A DNA stretch of 64,000 nucleotides from Periplaneta americana (lineage: Eukaryota > Arthropoda > Insecta > Blattodea > Blattidae): positions 8,628,001 through 8,692,000 of the forward strand of contig NC_091131.1 of the NCBI RefSeq assembly GCF_040183065.1. Reading direction: 5' to 3'. Position 1 is the first letter of the stretch. Every line of letters starts with the position of its first letter. This document shows positions 13,500 to 24,456 of the stretch, one piece after another. The translations under genes and the position numbers were made by a program. A model generated the notes under the pieces. It was not told the DNA's origin. It did not search any database and worked only from the letters and a program-made list of their open reading frames with translations.

Positions 13500-14030
13500 A
13501 TATCTTTCTTTTTATGCAACTAACTTACAGAGTTAAACGAGAAAATACATACAGGGAAGAAAATAAATCGCAACTAAGTATAAATAGTTGAGACACATAA
13601 GCGTATTAAGAACACAGCTGCAGGGATGATACTGATCTCACATTACGTCAGGTGATCTATACAGTTATTTAATAAAATGTCCAATCCACTTTTCTTTTAT
13701 CAAAGTGGAATGAATGTTACCTTAAAGCTTATATGCCATGGAAGCATTTCCATGGCAATATTTTTATTTCAATATTGATCCAAGTACAATTCAAGTGAGC
13801 CTGTTCCTGAAACAGAAAGATTTTGGGGCACTACACAGCTCCTGTGAACCCCGACTAATATAATATTATTGTTATATGCACATAACTCATCCAAGCTATA
13901 GTATTATGTCCTAAGAACCACAGTGCAAGCCTAAAGTGATGGAACTCTGTCGCCATCTAAAAGTGTTGTGGCCATGGAAGTCAAGACTTGGTAATTAAGC
14001 CAGTGAAAGTGGAAAAAAGAATTACCGGTA
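13500..14030. other. No recognised gene
   Basis: Nothing supported between the P-like element and the hAT at 14039. Confidence 0.5.
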
Positions 14031-14583
14031 CCTACAATCAGGGCCGCCAAGAAGGGGGGGGGGCAAAGGGGTCGAGTGCATATGGGCCCGTGAGAAATAA
14101 GGGCCCGTCAGATTAAGTGAGTCTGATTACTTTTTATTATCATGAATAATTATTTGTAGATACATATGGGTACTATAAAATTTTGTAAAAACATTTGTTA
14201 CATAAATGTGACATATTAACTCAACAATAGTAGAACTGATACAAATTACCACTTCATATGTAAATATTTGACTTTTACAGAATACTGTAGAATATCGGTT
14301 TCCTGCATTAACGTTCACCAACACGACAATTCAGGGCCCCGGCATTTTCCTGAACTTGTTCCTGTCGCTTATACCGAACACGTTCAATTACTTATTGGCT
14401 TGTCCTTTTTAACTACCAATATGGCCCACCACAATATGCTAGTGAACTCTCTCAAACCGAAGTCATAGGATACGTTTCTTTTTCAGTACATTGTATGTTT
14501 CGTGTCGAAACTTTCGTCTTTTCGTTGTCGTTTGTCTAGTAAATTCTATTAATTAGTGTTACTGGTTATAGTTTAACTGCACA

Positions 14584-15054
14584 ATGGACAAGTACAGGCA
14601 TAAGTCGGGAGCTGAGAAGCACAAGGAGAGACATAAAAAATTGGAAGATATTAATATGGGTGCTAGACTGCGTGAAAAATATTATGAAGACATTAACAAA
14701 GAGATCAGTGATGAGCCGAAATATTTAAAATCAATTCATGCCTCTAATTTAGAGCCAACCTCACTGAAACCTATGAATCTCCTAAATAGTCTAAGGGAAT
14801 TAAAACTGGACAGTTTATTTCCAAATATTTGTATAGCCATTAGAATATTCTACACAATTCCTGTGACAGCTGCTGATGCTGAAAGATCCTTCAGCAAAAT
14901 GAAGGAAATAAATGTATTCAGATCAACAATGTGTCAAGAACGACTGAGTAATCTTGGCCTCCTTAGTCTGGAGAGCGATCTTGCTAGGTCTTTAAATCTT
15001 GATGATATAATTGAAGATTTTGCATCATTGAAGTTAAGGAGAGTTGTTTGTTGA
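14584..15054 (+). CDS. Shortened hAT (ZMYM1-like) transposase, 156 residues
   Basis: Starts MDKYRHKSGAEKHKERHK, the basic N-terminus of ZMYM1-type hAT transposases, then jumps to the C-terminal hAT dimerisation domain: LFPNICIAIRIFYTIPVTAA, AERSFSKMK (99-107), STMCQERLSNLGLLSLE and ARSLNLDDIIEDFA. The catalytic RNase H-like core between them is missing, so it cannot cut DNA. The frame is intact from ATG to stop. A protein keeping only the ends of a transposase could in principle interfere with full-length copies. It may equally be a chance survivor; whether it is expressed is unknown. Confidence 0.75.
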   Translation: MDKYRHKSGAEKHKERHKKLEDINMGARLREKYYEDINKEISDEPKYLKSIHASNLEPTSLKPMNLLNSLRELKLDSLFPNICIAIRIFYTIPVTAADAERSFSKMKEINVFRSTMCQERLSNLGLLSLESDLARSLNLDDIIEDFASLKLRRVVC

Positions 15055-15107
15055 TGTTGGACTGCAAGTTAGAAATTACAGATGTTTAGGAATAATGTTT
15101 TATGAAT

Positions 15108-15168
15108 ATAATACTTACTTACTGGGTTTTAAGGAACCTGGAGATTCATTGCCGCCCTCTTGTGCTAA
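15108..15168 (-). repeat. Short LINE 3'-end fragment inside the hAT
   Basis: tacttactgggttttaagga followed by cattgccgccctc matches the 3' end of the LINE at 56329-57498, in the same orientation as there. Only about 60 bases remain. Confidence 0.65.
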
Positions 15169-15279
15169 TGTGAAGTTTTTCTAAAAGTTTCCAATGTAAT
15201 AAAATTTAATTTTTTTGGTTCGTATCTGTGTATGGGGTTACCTTTTATTTATTTTGCAAAAATTAATATGGTTACAATA

Positions 15280-15500
15280 ACTGGTACTCCAGATATGGAG
15301 GGTAGCTGCGAATATATTGAATAAGCAGTCGCAGACAGCCGATGAGGGGTGGTCCTCCAGCTTGGGGGTTGGGCGAAGGGCTAACAACCCTTCACCGTAA
15401 AAAACAGCTTGTTGCGTATCCTTCAAATAAGCCTCGGAATGGGACTGATTCTTTGGCACGACCACAATAACTGGTAACTTGTAACTGTTACTTTTTTTCA
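15280..15500 (-). repeat. Dispersed-repeat-like segment in the hAT 3' part
   Basis: The minus strand reads PKLEDHPSSAVCDCLFNIFA, a phrase I associate with repeat-derived hypothetical proteins in cockroach annotations. It runs in a 129-codon frame that crosses the element's right end (to 15627), so it is not a host gene. Confidence 0.4.
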
Positions 15501-15569
15501 ACGGGGGTCCGAGTATAGTATTGAATAGGGGCCCATAAATTCTGTCGGCGGCCCTGCCTACAATGATAA

Positions 15570-16740
15570 ATACACTTTCTCCACCATAAATATCGAGTTT
15601 CATTATTGATTTTAACGAGTTCAGCAATGAGCAAAATACCAGATTCTATTTCTCAGGTATATTATTTTTATTTGTAAAAAGCTTTACATAAACATTGTTA
15701 TCGACATTCACGATTAAGCAAGGACTAAACTTACAAAGAAAACAAAACAAAAGTTTTTATTTAATTTAAAATTTATTTCTTACACACAATCTTAGGGGAA
15801 AACTTTTTTTATATATAAATATCAAAGAAATAAATATATGGATATTTGTGGTCATGAATCCCTGCAGAGAGTATAGACAGCACATGTGAAAAAATGGATT
15901 TGTTACTACTACTGATCAAAGATGACTACTCATAGGATATAAATACAATACAGAATAGTAATCCTTGAACAAACGCAGTGTATGATGTCTAGAATATTCA
16001 GAAGAATCAATGTCACCACAATAAAGACTTTTATTAGCCCTATGTTTTCATGTTAGAACATAACTCCATGACTGAAAAGCATAAAGACTTAAAACTTCAA
16101 CATTTTTACATTAGATTTAGAAAGACAAGAGTTATCGGATAATTTAAAACTGTTGTCATAAGATGTAATCTACATTAAATATTATTTATATCATAATGTT
16201 TTTTAAATATATTTTACACTACGCAACAATACAATTTATAAAAAAAGATTTCTTTATTGTAACAAACAATAATTTGACAACATTTTACTCCACGTTCTGA
16301 TATTACGCAACTACCAGGACTTCAATACGAATGCTTCAAGATAATCGTCTGTACAATAAAGCTATATACTGTTTATAATACTGGTGACATCCATATCAGA
16401 CAGCCACATGCTTCAGGCCTGCACTGTAATTGAAAAAAGAGCATATAAGTCACCAATCAACGCATGTTTCTCCTTGCACGGTATTCAACATGCAGTACAC
16501 ACATACATACAAAATTCAAGCACCTAGGAATATGATTCTGTCGTTAAAGAAAGACATTGTTTAGCTTGGTATCGGCATGCCAGCTAGACCTCTTGCCTTA
16601 GACACGTCAAGTCACGTGACGAGTAACAACACATCCACTGCCAAACACCAGCCTTCACAGCCTCAAGATTTCGCTATTAAAAACATGGCAAGTGTGAATG
16701 AAAAGCACTGTTCTTATCTAAAAATGAAAAGTGTATTATT
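15570..16740. other. No recognised gene
   Basis: AT-rich, no supported features. Confidence 0.5.
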
Positions 16741-16749
16741 TATTTAGCC

Positions 16750-18703
16750 CAGGCATGTCAAAACCCTGCACATTGTGCACTTGTCTCTGTGCAATGTGCA
16801 GTTCCTATTCCCCTACCTGGAGGGAGTGAATCGGCTTGGAGGGGAACGCGACAGGGCTGTACATTACCTGCAATACCAGAACAGCTTTGGTTTCAGTAAC
16901 ACAGATCAGTACGGGTGCTCACTGAGCTGTGATTGTGAATGCGTTATGTAAAATAAAGTGAGGAGTCCATAGATATAATGAAGAAGAGAAATCACGAATC
17001 ATATAACATAACTGTTATGATGTTTTCCTCAGCCAACAGTAATTATTTTAAAATGAAAGGCTTTCATCATATCATGTGGACCTAATAGTGATGTGAGAAT
17101 TTAAATCAGATTAGTAAAGTTCTCAAAATATGATATTCGCCAGCTCTTATTTCTTAATTAGTACTCTCACGGCAAGACAAACATGACAATGATGTTGTTT
17201 TGGAGTCTGTACTAACACAGCCATCAATGGTTAGACGACTTACAACTTTTATTTGATAAGTTGATAAGTGATGAGAATATTGAGTGAAGAATATATCTGA
17301 GAGTCTTGAGGTTGTAAGGGAAGGAAGAAAGCAACTATTTGTAAAGCGAAAAACTTTTTTCGAAACATAATACATAATGGCGAATTTTCCATCTCACGTT
17401 ACTATATTATCTTAATATACTTACGTTAATAAATCTTTAAACCTGACATAAAGAAAATGTCCTCGCTTCACAGCTTGTGAAGTACTCTTTTAACTCAATT
17501 CAGTAACGCTTCCAACTTGCTGATACTTGCTCTCAACTATATATAAATTTAAATTCAAGCTTAATTTATCCAATTTATTAATGATAATGTGAATTTATAA
17601 TAATATACAGCAAGGAAATAATTCCAGTGTAAAAGCCTCACAATGTCCTATTGCATGTAATTTGGAGTAAAATATTTAACATTTGTGTACCAATGGTCCC
17701 AATAATGCTGAGGAAAAATGAAAGAGTATTACTTTGAAATAATCAGTACCTATTACGTAAAATGAAATACTGTGTTCGTTTTTCGTTGTTTCGAAATTAC
17801 TGCAATATTTATATTTTCTTCAAATACTATATAAAAATCGTGTAAATAAATTATTCTTTACAAACGACTGCATTGTGAATTGTAACTGAGTAAGTCTATT
17901 GTTTCTTGTGTTACAATTATTGTCAAATATAGACACTGACAATAATTGTGTTTTTTCCTTCTGCTAAGTATGTTTATAATGTCCAAATGTCAATTTAATT
18001 GAACACTAGAAGTGCACAATAGATTCTTGTACATCCCTCTGGCTAAGAACTGGTAAGAGCAACACCTGAATGACGCAATCTGCACAGACCGGCGTTCCGC
18101 GCACATACACTGATCTGCACAGACCGGTGTTCCACACACATACACTGATCTGCACAGACCGGCGTTCTGCACACATACACTGATCTGCACAGACCGACGT
18201 TCCGCACACATACACTGATCTGCACAGACCGGTGTTCCGCACACATACACTGATCTGCACAGACCGGCGTTCCACACACATACACTGATCTGCACAGACC
18301 GGCATTCTGCACACATACACTGATCTGCACAGACCGACGTTCCGCACACATACACTGATCTGCACAGACCGGTGTTCCGCACACATACACTGATCTGCAC
18401 AGACTGGCGTTCCACACACATACACTGATCTGCACAGACCGACGTTCCGCACACATACACTGATCTGCACAGACCGGCGTTCCGCACACATACACTGATC
18501 TGCACAGACCGGTGTTCCGCACACATACACTGATCTGCACAGACCAGCGTTCCACACACATACACTGATCTGCACAGACCGACGTTCCGCACACATACAC
18601 TGATCTGCACAGACCGGCATTCCGCACACATACACTGATCTGCACAGACCGGCGTTCCGCGCACATACACTGCACTTTCAGTGTCTGATTTCTGACATGC
18701 CTG
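16750..18703. mobile_element. hAT-type element carrying a minisatellite
   Basis: Left end CAGGCATGTCAAAACC, right end (inverted) CAGGCATGTCAGAAATC, and the exact 8-base duplication atttagcc at 16742-16749 and 18704-18711. The duplication has a central TA, matching the nnnTAnnn preference described for Buster-type hATs. No transposase frame recognised. A 595-base tandem array fills the right subterminal region and stops 30 bases from the end. Confidence 0.85.
18079..18673. repeat. Minisatellite, exactly 17 x 35 bases
   Basis: Unit: tctgcacagaccggcgttcc followed by gcacacatacactga. All 17 copies are 35 bases with no indels and differ at a few positions. Variants follow a loose order (gacg-ttccgca, ggtg-ttccgca, gNcg-ttccaca, ggcR-ttctgca), so a higher-order unit of about four copies is visible. 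Since 35 is not a multiple of 3 and the minus strand of the unit has no stop in any phase, all three minus frames are open. Confidence 0.97.
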
Positions 18704-18711
18704 ATTTAGCC

Positions 18712-19508
18712 ATAAGATAAAACTTTACACTTAGACGCAAGGCAGTGAAAATGCTGACTACGTCTGTAAATTATGTTCTGACCCACCTTCACTTGGAATG
18801 GGCAGAAATCATATTGTTGCTGCGTCTAGTGGGAAACATACTGGAATGTTCAACCTGTGCAAGAACACATCGCAAACTTCACCATCAACGAGTATCTGGC
18901 AAATACTTTTACAAACAATGTGTACGTGTTTCCATCAACATTCACTCTGAGGCCAATCTTTTGTACTTAAGACAGAAAAGAAAAGAAAGAAGAGTTAAGA
19001 CCGGCATGTGGAACCAAGCTAGGCAATGTCTTATTGAAATAATTCGGTTACATTAAAACAATAAAATAACAAGAACATAAAAATGCTGCTTTTACGGCAT
19101 GATTTTAAATACAATATATTTTGAAACTATCTTTATTAAAACATTTCTATAATATTTTTTAGGAGCAAAGCAGTTGAGTCCAGCTGGACGTTCAAATGCT
19201 GATATTTTAAATTTAGCTTTAGCTAAAAGTTTATTACTTTTCTCTCCGATATTTCAAACTAGCACACATTTTGTTTCCAACTGGCATAGGTTTTACAACT
19301 ACTTACACTAACTTAGTCTGAGCCGAACACTTTCGTTAACAACCAGCAGAGGAATAAGCATCACTTTCGATATCTACCGCTTTGTGGCAAAGACAGTGTA
19401 CAGAAATTTCATGAGCAATTTTCATTATAAAGTAGTTAACACTGGAGGCATTAAATACCAAACAAACTATGATAAAATCTTACCTTCTTTTTATTCTGAA
19501 AGCCATTA
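18712..19508. other. No recognised gene
   Basis: One 103-codon plus-strand frame at 18745-19056 starts soon after the hAT end but shows no family resemblance. Confidence 0.45.
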
Positions 19509-21469
19509 ACAGTAGTGGAGTAGTGGGTACAGTGAGACACAAAATATTAAGACATATGTATGCAAGTAAAATTTCAAGTATTTTTAAAATCAAGTGCAAA
19601 AGAATTATACATTAAAACATGGAGTACAATAATACATAAACAAAAATGTTAATAGATAAAGGACATAATATACAATGCGTGTTTGTCAAAAAAATGCAAA
19701 TGTCTCACTGTTCCCATTCAGGAGGGTACAGTGAGACACCACAGTGTATATTAACGGACATTGAAATGATTTCCATTTATTTCAAAAGAAAAGAAAGCTT
19801 GCTGTCTCTTTATCTTGCCATGTTCTGTAGACTTATTTAGAATCATTTTGATGTCTGACTTCGAAACTACTGAAACATCTGGAATATTTGGAAAAGTGAA
19901 TTTTCCATGACATTTCAAACTTTTGGGGAAAAAATGAAATGAATTTTTGGTGACAACAAAGCTTATAATTATAAGAATTTAATGTAATTCTTTATTATAT
20001 TTTAATATTTTCTTAAATTTTGTGAATATTTTTTTATTTATGAAACCATTAAAATGTAATGTATCCATTATTTTAAGCTACATTTCCTAAATTGGTTACT
20101 AGTATCTTCATTTTTAATGTTAGTTACCGGTAAATGTAATATAATTACAGTTTATTTTTGCAAATCATTGGTAAATGGGAACAGTGAGACGTCTCAGTGT
20201 ACCCTTCAATGGCATGTCTCACTGTTCCCTTTACGCATAGTTCGTTTAAAAATGGCGTCATCACTTCAAAATCAAAACAAGAAAGACGAAACTTTGCCAA
20301 ACATACGCCAAATACCATAGTATTAGGTAACAAAACATTCATATTTCTATTTAATTTGTATATTCAATATAACCTTAATTAAACACAAGCCAAAATTTTA
20401 CTTCTAGAGTGAAAAATCACGAATTATTTTTTCATCACTCACCTTTATAACTAGAATCAAATCGAGTATGAAAATATTGTTACTTTACTCATGCAACTCC
20501 ACTGTTACAAACATTTCAATATCAAAATTTACCATCTAATAAAAAATGTCTCACTGTTCTCCCTGTCTCACTGTACCCACTTCTCCCCTAGACCCTCAAT
20601 TTAACAGATTTCGAATTTAACTGATATATTCTAAAATCTCTATTTCTAGACTATTTTAGGCAGTTTCGAACTTTAATAAAGAAACAGCATGCAATTGGAA
20701 AGCAAGTGAAGATCGATGTTTTCTTCATTCAGCCTACTAGTTCACAGCAATCTCCTACCAGTAAACAAGTGCTTGCATATTCTTTTGGACCATCAGTGAC
20801 TAACAGAAAAGGGTATTTTACCACTAAAACAGTCTGTAAAGTTTTTTTATTACTGTACTGTATTTATAATCGGACCCTAATATTGTATAGCTCGTGCAAG
20901 AAACGATTACCGAAAAAAATGATGGCGTTGTTGTCTGTTTTGACGTGTGTATGTTGGCACGCCGAGGGGGGAGAGGTGCGAGCCGATGGAAGTACTGTCT
21001 CTTCCAAGAAGATGAACAGATGAGGACATCGCTGTGGAAATAAAGAACGTAGCAAGAGAAAAATTCGAAGCTAATTAAACGCGCAACATATGTTTACGGA
21101 TGAAATAATAATACCGTGCGATACAAGACACATATTCACATGCAATGGAACAAACTAAAGTCGTAATGTAACTATCACAACGCAAGACTGATTCTATCGA
21201 TGTCATTTCTCTTCCGACTGTACTCTTGAATATCATTCAAGTTATCTCGTGACCTTTCCTCTCGCCCGCTCTTCCTTATCGCAGTGTTTGATTCGCATTC
21301 CTTCCGTCGGTAATCTGTGCTTGCGAGACCTATATAGTGTTTAATATTAAAATAGTAATACGTTGCACTGTACTGTAGCGTTAAAATTTCGTGTTATATT
21401 ATAAAATATTACCCTTAGAAATTCGCGCTTTAACGAACACCCTTTGTCCGTTAAATAGAGGGTCTATTG
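19509..21469. mobile_element. Pogo/Tigger-like element with its left end split
   Basis: Right end (inverted) reads CAATAGACCCTCTATTTAAC, next to TA. The left end is CAG at 19510-19512 plus TAGACCCTCAATTTAAC from 20589, separated by the element at 19515-20588. The plus-strand frame at about 20650-20740 (FRQFRTLIKKQHAIG then KIDVFF) may be the transposase C-terminus. Most coding sequence is gone. Confidence 0.6.
19515..20588. mobile_element. TA-target DNA element inserted in the pogo-like end
   Basis: Ends GTGGAGTAGTGGGTACAGTG and (inverted) GGGGAGAAGTGGGTACAGTG, flanked by TA at 19513-19514 and 20589-20590. The motif CAGTGAGAC or its complement occurs seven times (19530, 19702, 19729, 20182, 20216, 20548, 20565). 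No transposase recognised. Confidence 0.75.
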
Positions 21470-21586
21470 TATTATTTTTCTTTGCTGTAAAAAAAGTATA
21501 AATTTTGAGTCCCAAAATCTATTTAAATAAGATCAAATCCATGAAAATACGTCAAGGTACTTGATCGGACACTAAAATTATTTGTA

Positions 21587-22330
21587 TAGTGGAATCTCAA
21601 TTACCCATTCCTTCATCAAACAATCATCTGATTTTTCGACGGTTTTCCCACTTCCCTCTTCTTAATATTAATCAGTAATCACGAAAACACAGCTGAAAAT
21701 CGATTTGCACATTTAACTGCATAGGGTCTAGCAAGAGACCCTGTGCGAGGCTACTACATGATGGGATTAGCTGTGTGAAGGGCTTTAAAATAAAAACATG
21801 TACAACTACTCCTGCCTTTATCACACTATTGCCATTCACACCCCCATTGATCCCTCACATTCTAATACAAAAACAATGATCTTGACAATGAGGAACTTGC
21901 AGACGAATTTCAAGGGTTTGAAGAAAATGACGAAAGAAGAAGAATATTAATGGAAGACATTAAAAGTTTGGTGGAGCAAGATGACCAATTCTTTGATGTG
22001 GATGAAGAAATCATTAATCAGTGTCTGTATATACACTTGGCACTTCCTGGGCATGAAATAAAAAGTGATGGCATTAGAGGAAAAGAAGAGGTAGTGTCTG
22101 AATCACGTGTTCCACTATGAACTGCATTTAAATCAGCAGAGATCTCCACAAAGATTTTGGAGTAAAAAGATAATGCTTCATTCCCAATTTACTTTGGAGA
22201 ATGAGAATGGTGATCAGAACAAAATTAGTGACAGTAAAGTTCAGAAAAAAGCGGCAGGCTTCTTTAAAATAACATGAAAATAAGATAATAAGCAAAACGG
22301 ATTATCCGTCATTTCCGATTAACCGTCCCT
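21587..22330 (+). mobile_element. Pogo/Tigger-like remnant
   Basis: Begins TAGTGGAATCTCAATTACCC, like a Tigger terminal repeat. An acidic frame, open at 21875-22120 without ATG (NDLDNEELADEFQGFEEN, LVEQDDQFFDVDEEI), resembles the tail of a DDE_1 transposase. GGATTATCCG and GATTAACCG motifs near 22297-22330 may be the decayed right end. Confidence 0.45.
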
Positions 22331-22334
22331 TGTC

Positions 22335-24180
22335 TCCCTTTCATTACGACAGATAAACAAGATTGTAATCTATCAACATTCTGTTTTTGAAAGCTAATAT
22401 ACCAACAATAATTATTAATCGCACAACATTCAAAAAGTAATTAACAAAGTCACGTTTTAAACATCAGTAACTCTTGTCCATCCTTAAGACATGAGATATA
22501 ATGTGGGATTTAATTTCTGCAAATTCGAAAGAAAATAAAATTAATGAGTTATCGCTAGGCATCGGTCACCCTTGGTTTCAGTGAGTTTTCTGAATGCACT
22601 TCAGTAGACGCGATTGTTATGGTTTGAATTTATATTTAAATTAACATTTGAAAAATTATGGCACGAAAATAAAACCAAAAAGTGTATGAAATTCAATTTC
22701 GCTAAATATCGAATCTTCTTTTCCAATGTACAAACTAATAACAAATGTCAAATGTCATTAACCTTCTTGTTGAAAACGTTGATAGTACTTCTTTACTGTA
22801 CAACGTAAAACTTATGACAAGGAAATAACTTCTTTAAATGATTGCTGTACTCTATAATTTTCAGCGTTTTTCTGAAACTTTTAAAATCTAATTTTACCCT
22901 TTTTGAAGTCTAAAAGATGCAAAGAAAACATTTATTTTTGGTATCAAATATTTACAGGGTTTGAAGTCTGCTATCTAATTTTAAGCACATTTCCAAGTTG
23001 TTTCAATTTCAATTTTTTAATATGACTAGTCATTATACCCTCCACTGCATTACCAACTTGGAAATGCTGCCTGTCTGGCAATGTCAAAGAAAACTCATCT
23101 TATCCACAAGAGACATAATCTGTAAGTACAGTGCATACATCTTATCTTTCCATGCTCACTGCTGCAGTCCCTCTACATCCACGAGTGTGGAAAGATAAAA
23201 TGTACACACTGTATAACTGGTACATACCGAAAGTGATGAGCACCTCTGATTTAGAAGAAAAATGTTACTAAGTCTATGTCACAGTTTCTATTTAATGAAA
23301 TCTATTTCATTCCTAAGTCTTCCCATCCTCAAAGACTTGAAAGACAACGAAGAGACAGCGGCATGCAAAGCGGGTAGTATATACTTTGTCCAAGGGCTTT
23401 CGAAAAGAAGAAAGTTGTGACCAATCTGAGGACGAAATGCCACAGTGAACAATAGTGATATTTAAGTAATTATTTATAATACATATTCTAACAATATCAA
23501 GAATTTTCAAAAGTTCTGATGCTTGCTTTCCAAAACAACCTTTACAGTGTTGGATGTCACCTTGAGAATGTGTGTAAAACAGCAGCACTTTCAACTGGCG
23601 AAGCTCTGGCCACAAGCTATACCGTGACTAACCCCCGCCATTATACCACGTGAGGCATCGAATACTACTGGTACAAGATGGAGTCTGCAATACATGCTTC
23701 ATATCACAGTACTCTCGATATTATAATGTCCTATGGGAATTCTTCACAACCAACACTGCATTTATGACAAAAATCGTAAACGTAATAACAAAAATACAAT
23801 AAAACAAAATTATAACAAACGGGGAAAAGGGTAATTGTTCACATGTCCTTTTTATTATAATTGTTTGCCTCGAAATCATTTAGCTGCAAAAATTTGTCAA
23901 TTTCTTGCATCACCATTTATGAAATGTGACAATATACATGGTCTAAAAATATTTTTTAAATACTTTGCAAAACATGTCTTTTCAATTTCAAAATATTACT
24001 AACTTCGATAACGTAACTAAGCTTAACGAGGGGCATACAAACAGGCCTCTTAACATTTTTAAGTATCTGCAAGAGATTCCCAAATTCTTGCACTCTCTCT
24101 CTCTCTAAGGTGGTACGTTTTATGTCAGCAGATATTTGTTCTGAAACTCCCTATGCCTCCTGGAAACACACATTGTTTAT
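22335..24180. other. No recognised gene
   Basis: A 100-codon minus frame at 23313-23615 has no recognised family. Region downstream of FAR. Confidence 0.45.
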
Positions 24181-24182
24181 CT

Positions 24183-24188
24183 TTTATT
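24183..24188 (-). promoter_or_regulatory. Polyadenylation signal of FAR
   Basis: AATAAA on the minus strand about 120 bases after the FAR stop codon. No better signal lies closer. The true cleavage site is not visible. Confidence 0.5.
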
Positions 24189-24308
24189 TAAAATTTTATA
24201 TTTTCATTTTTAATTGATTCTACGGGGACTCGTTTAATTTGTTGGCTACCTAAGACAAGATCTGAGAACATCTTCTCGCCGACATGTGCTTTTCGGGCAG
24301 ACACTCAC

Positions 24309-24456
24309 TCAGACATATGGAATCATGCGTGCTATGCGTAGAATCAGGTCTAGCATCACGAACCAAAGTTTCCGTGCTGCCTTCGACCTCAACATTAATG
24401 CTCGCCAGACCAAGAGAAGAGCAAGTAGTTGCGTGAAGCGGTGAACCCAGAACAAC
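24309..24456 (-). CDS. FAR terminal exon G
   Basis: Starts right after the acceptor tttgtttgcag. One base completes Lys, then [20 protein letters not shown] follows and the protein ends [10 protein letters not shown] and TGA. The hydrophobic run is the C-terminal membrane segment usual in insect FARs. The phase fit with exon F, 5.7 kb away, supports the join. Confidence 0.88.

Larger units (their letters stand above)
14039..15556 (+). mobile_element. hAT transposon, internally deleted
   Basis: Ends CAGGGCCGCC and GGCGGCCCTG; further inward both carry GGGCCC blocks. The exact 8-base duplication cctacaat lies at 14031-14038 and 15557-15564, the size made by hAT transposases. Length 1518 bases against about 3 kb or more for an autonomous element. 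It holds a short transposase-derived ORF (14584-15054) and fragments of other repeats in its 3' part. Confidence 0.9.

Noticed and set aside
15238-15627. 129-codon minus-strand gene
   Set aside because: It crosses the right boundary of the hAT element and contains a dispersed-repeat phrase.
18079-18673. CRISPR-like array of short repeats
   Set aside because: Units are head-to-tail with no spacers, in an insect genome; it is a minisatellite.
17990-18675. Three overlapping minus-strand frames of 209-226 codons rich in CADQCMCAE repeats
   Set aside because: They arise because the 35-base unit is stop-free in all phases; no promoter, homology or codon signal supports a protein.
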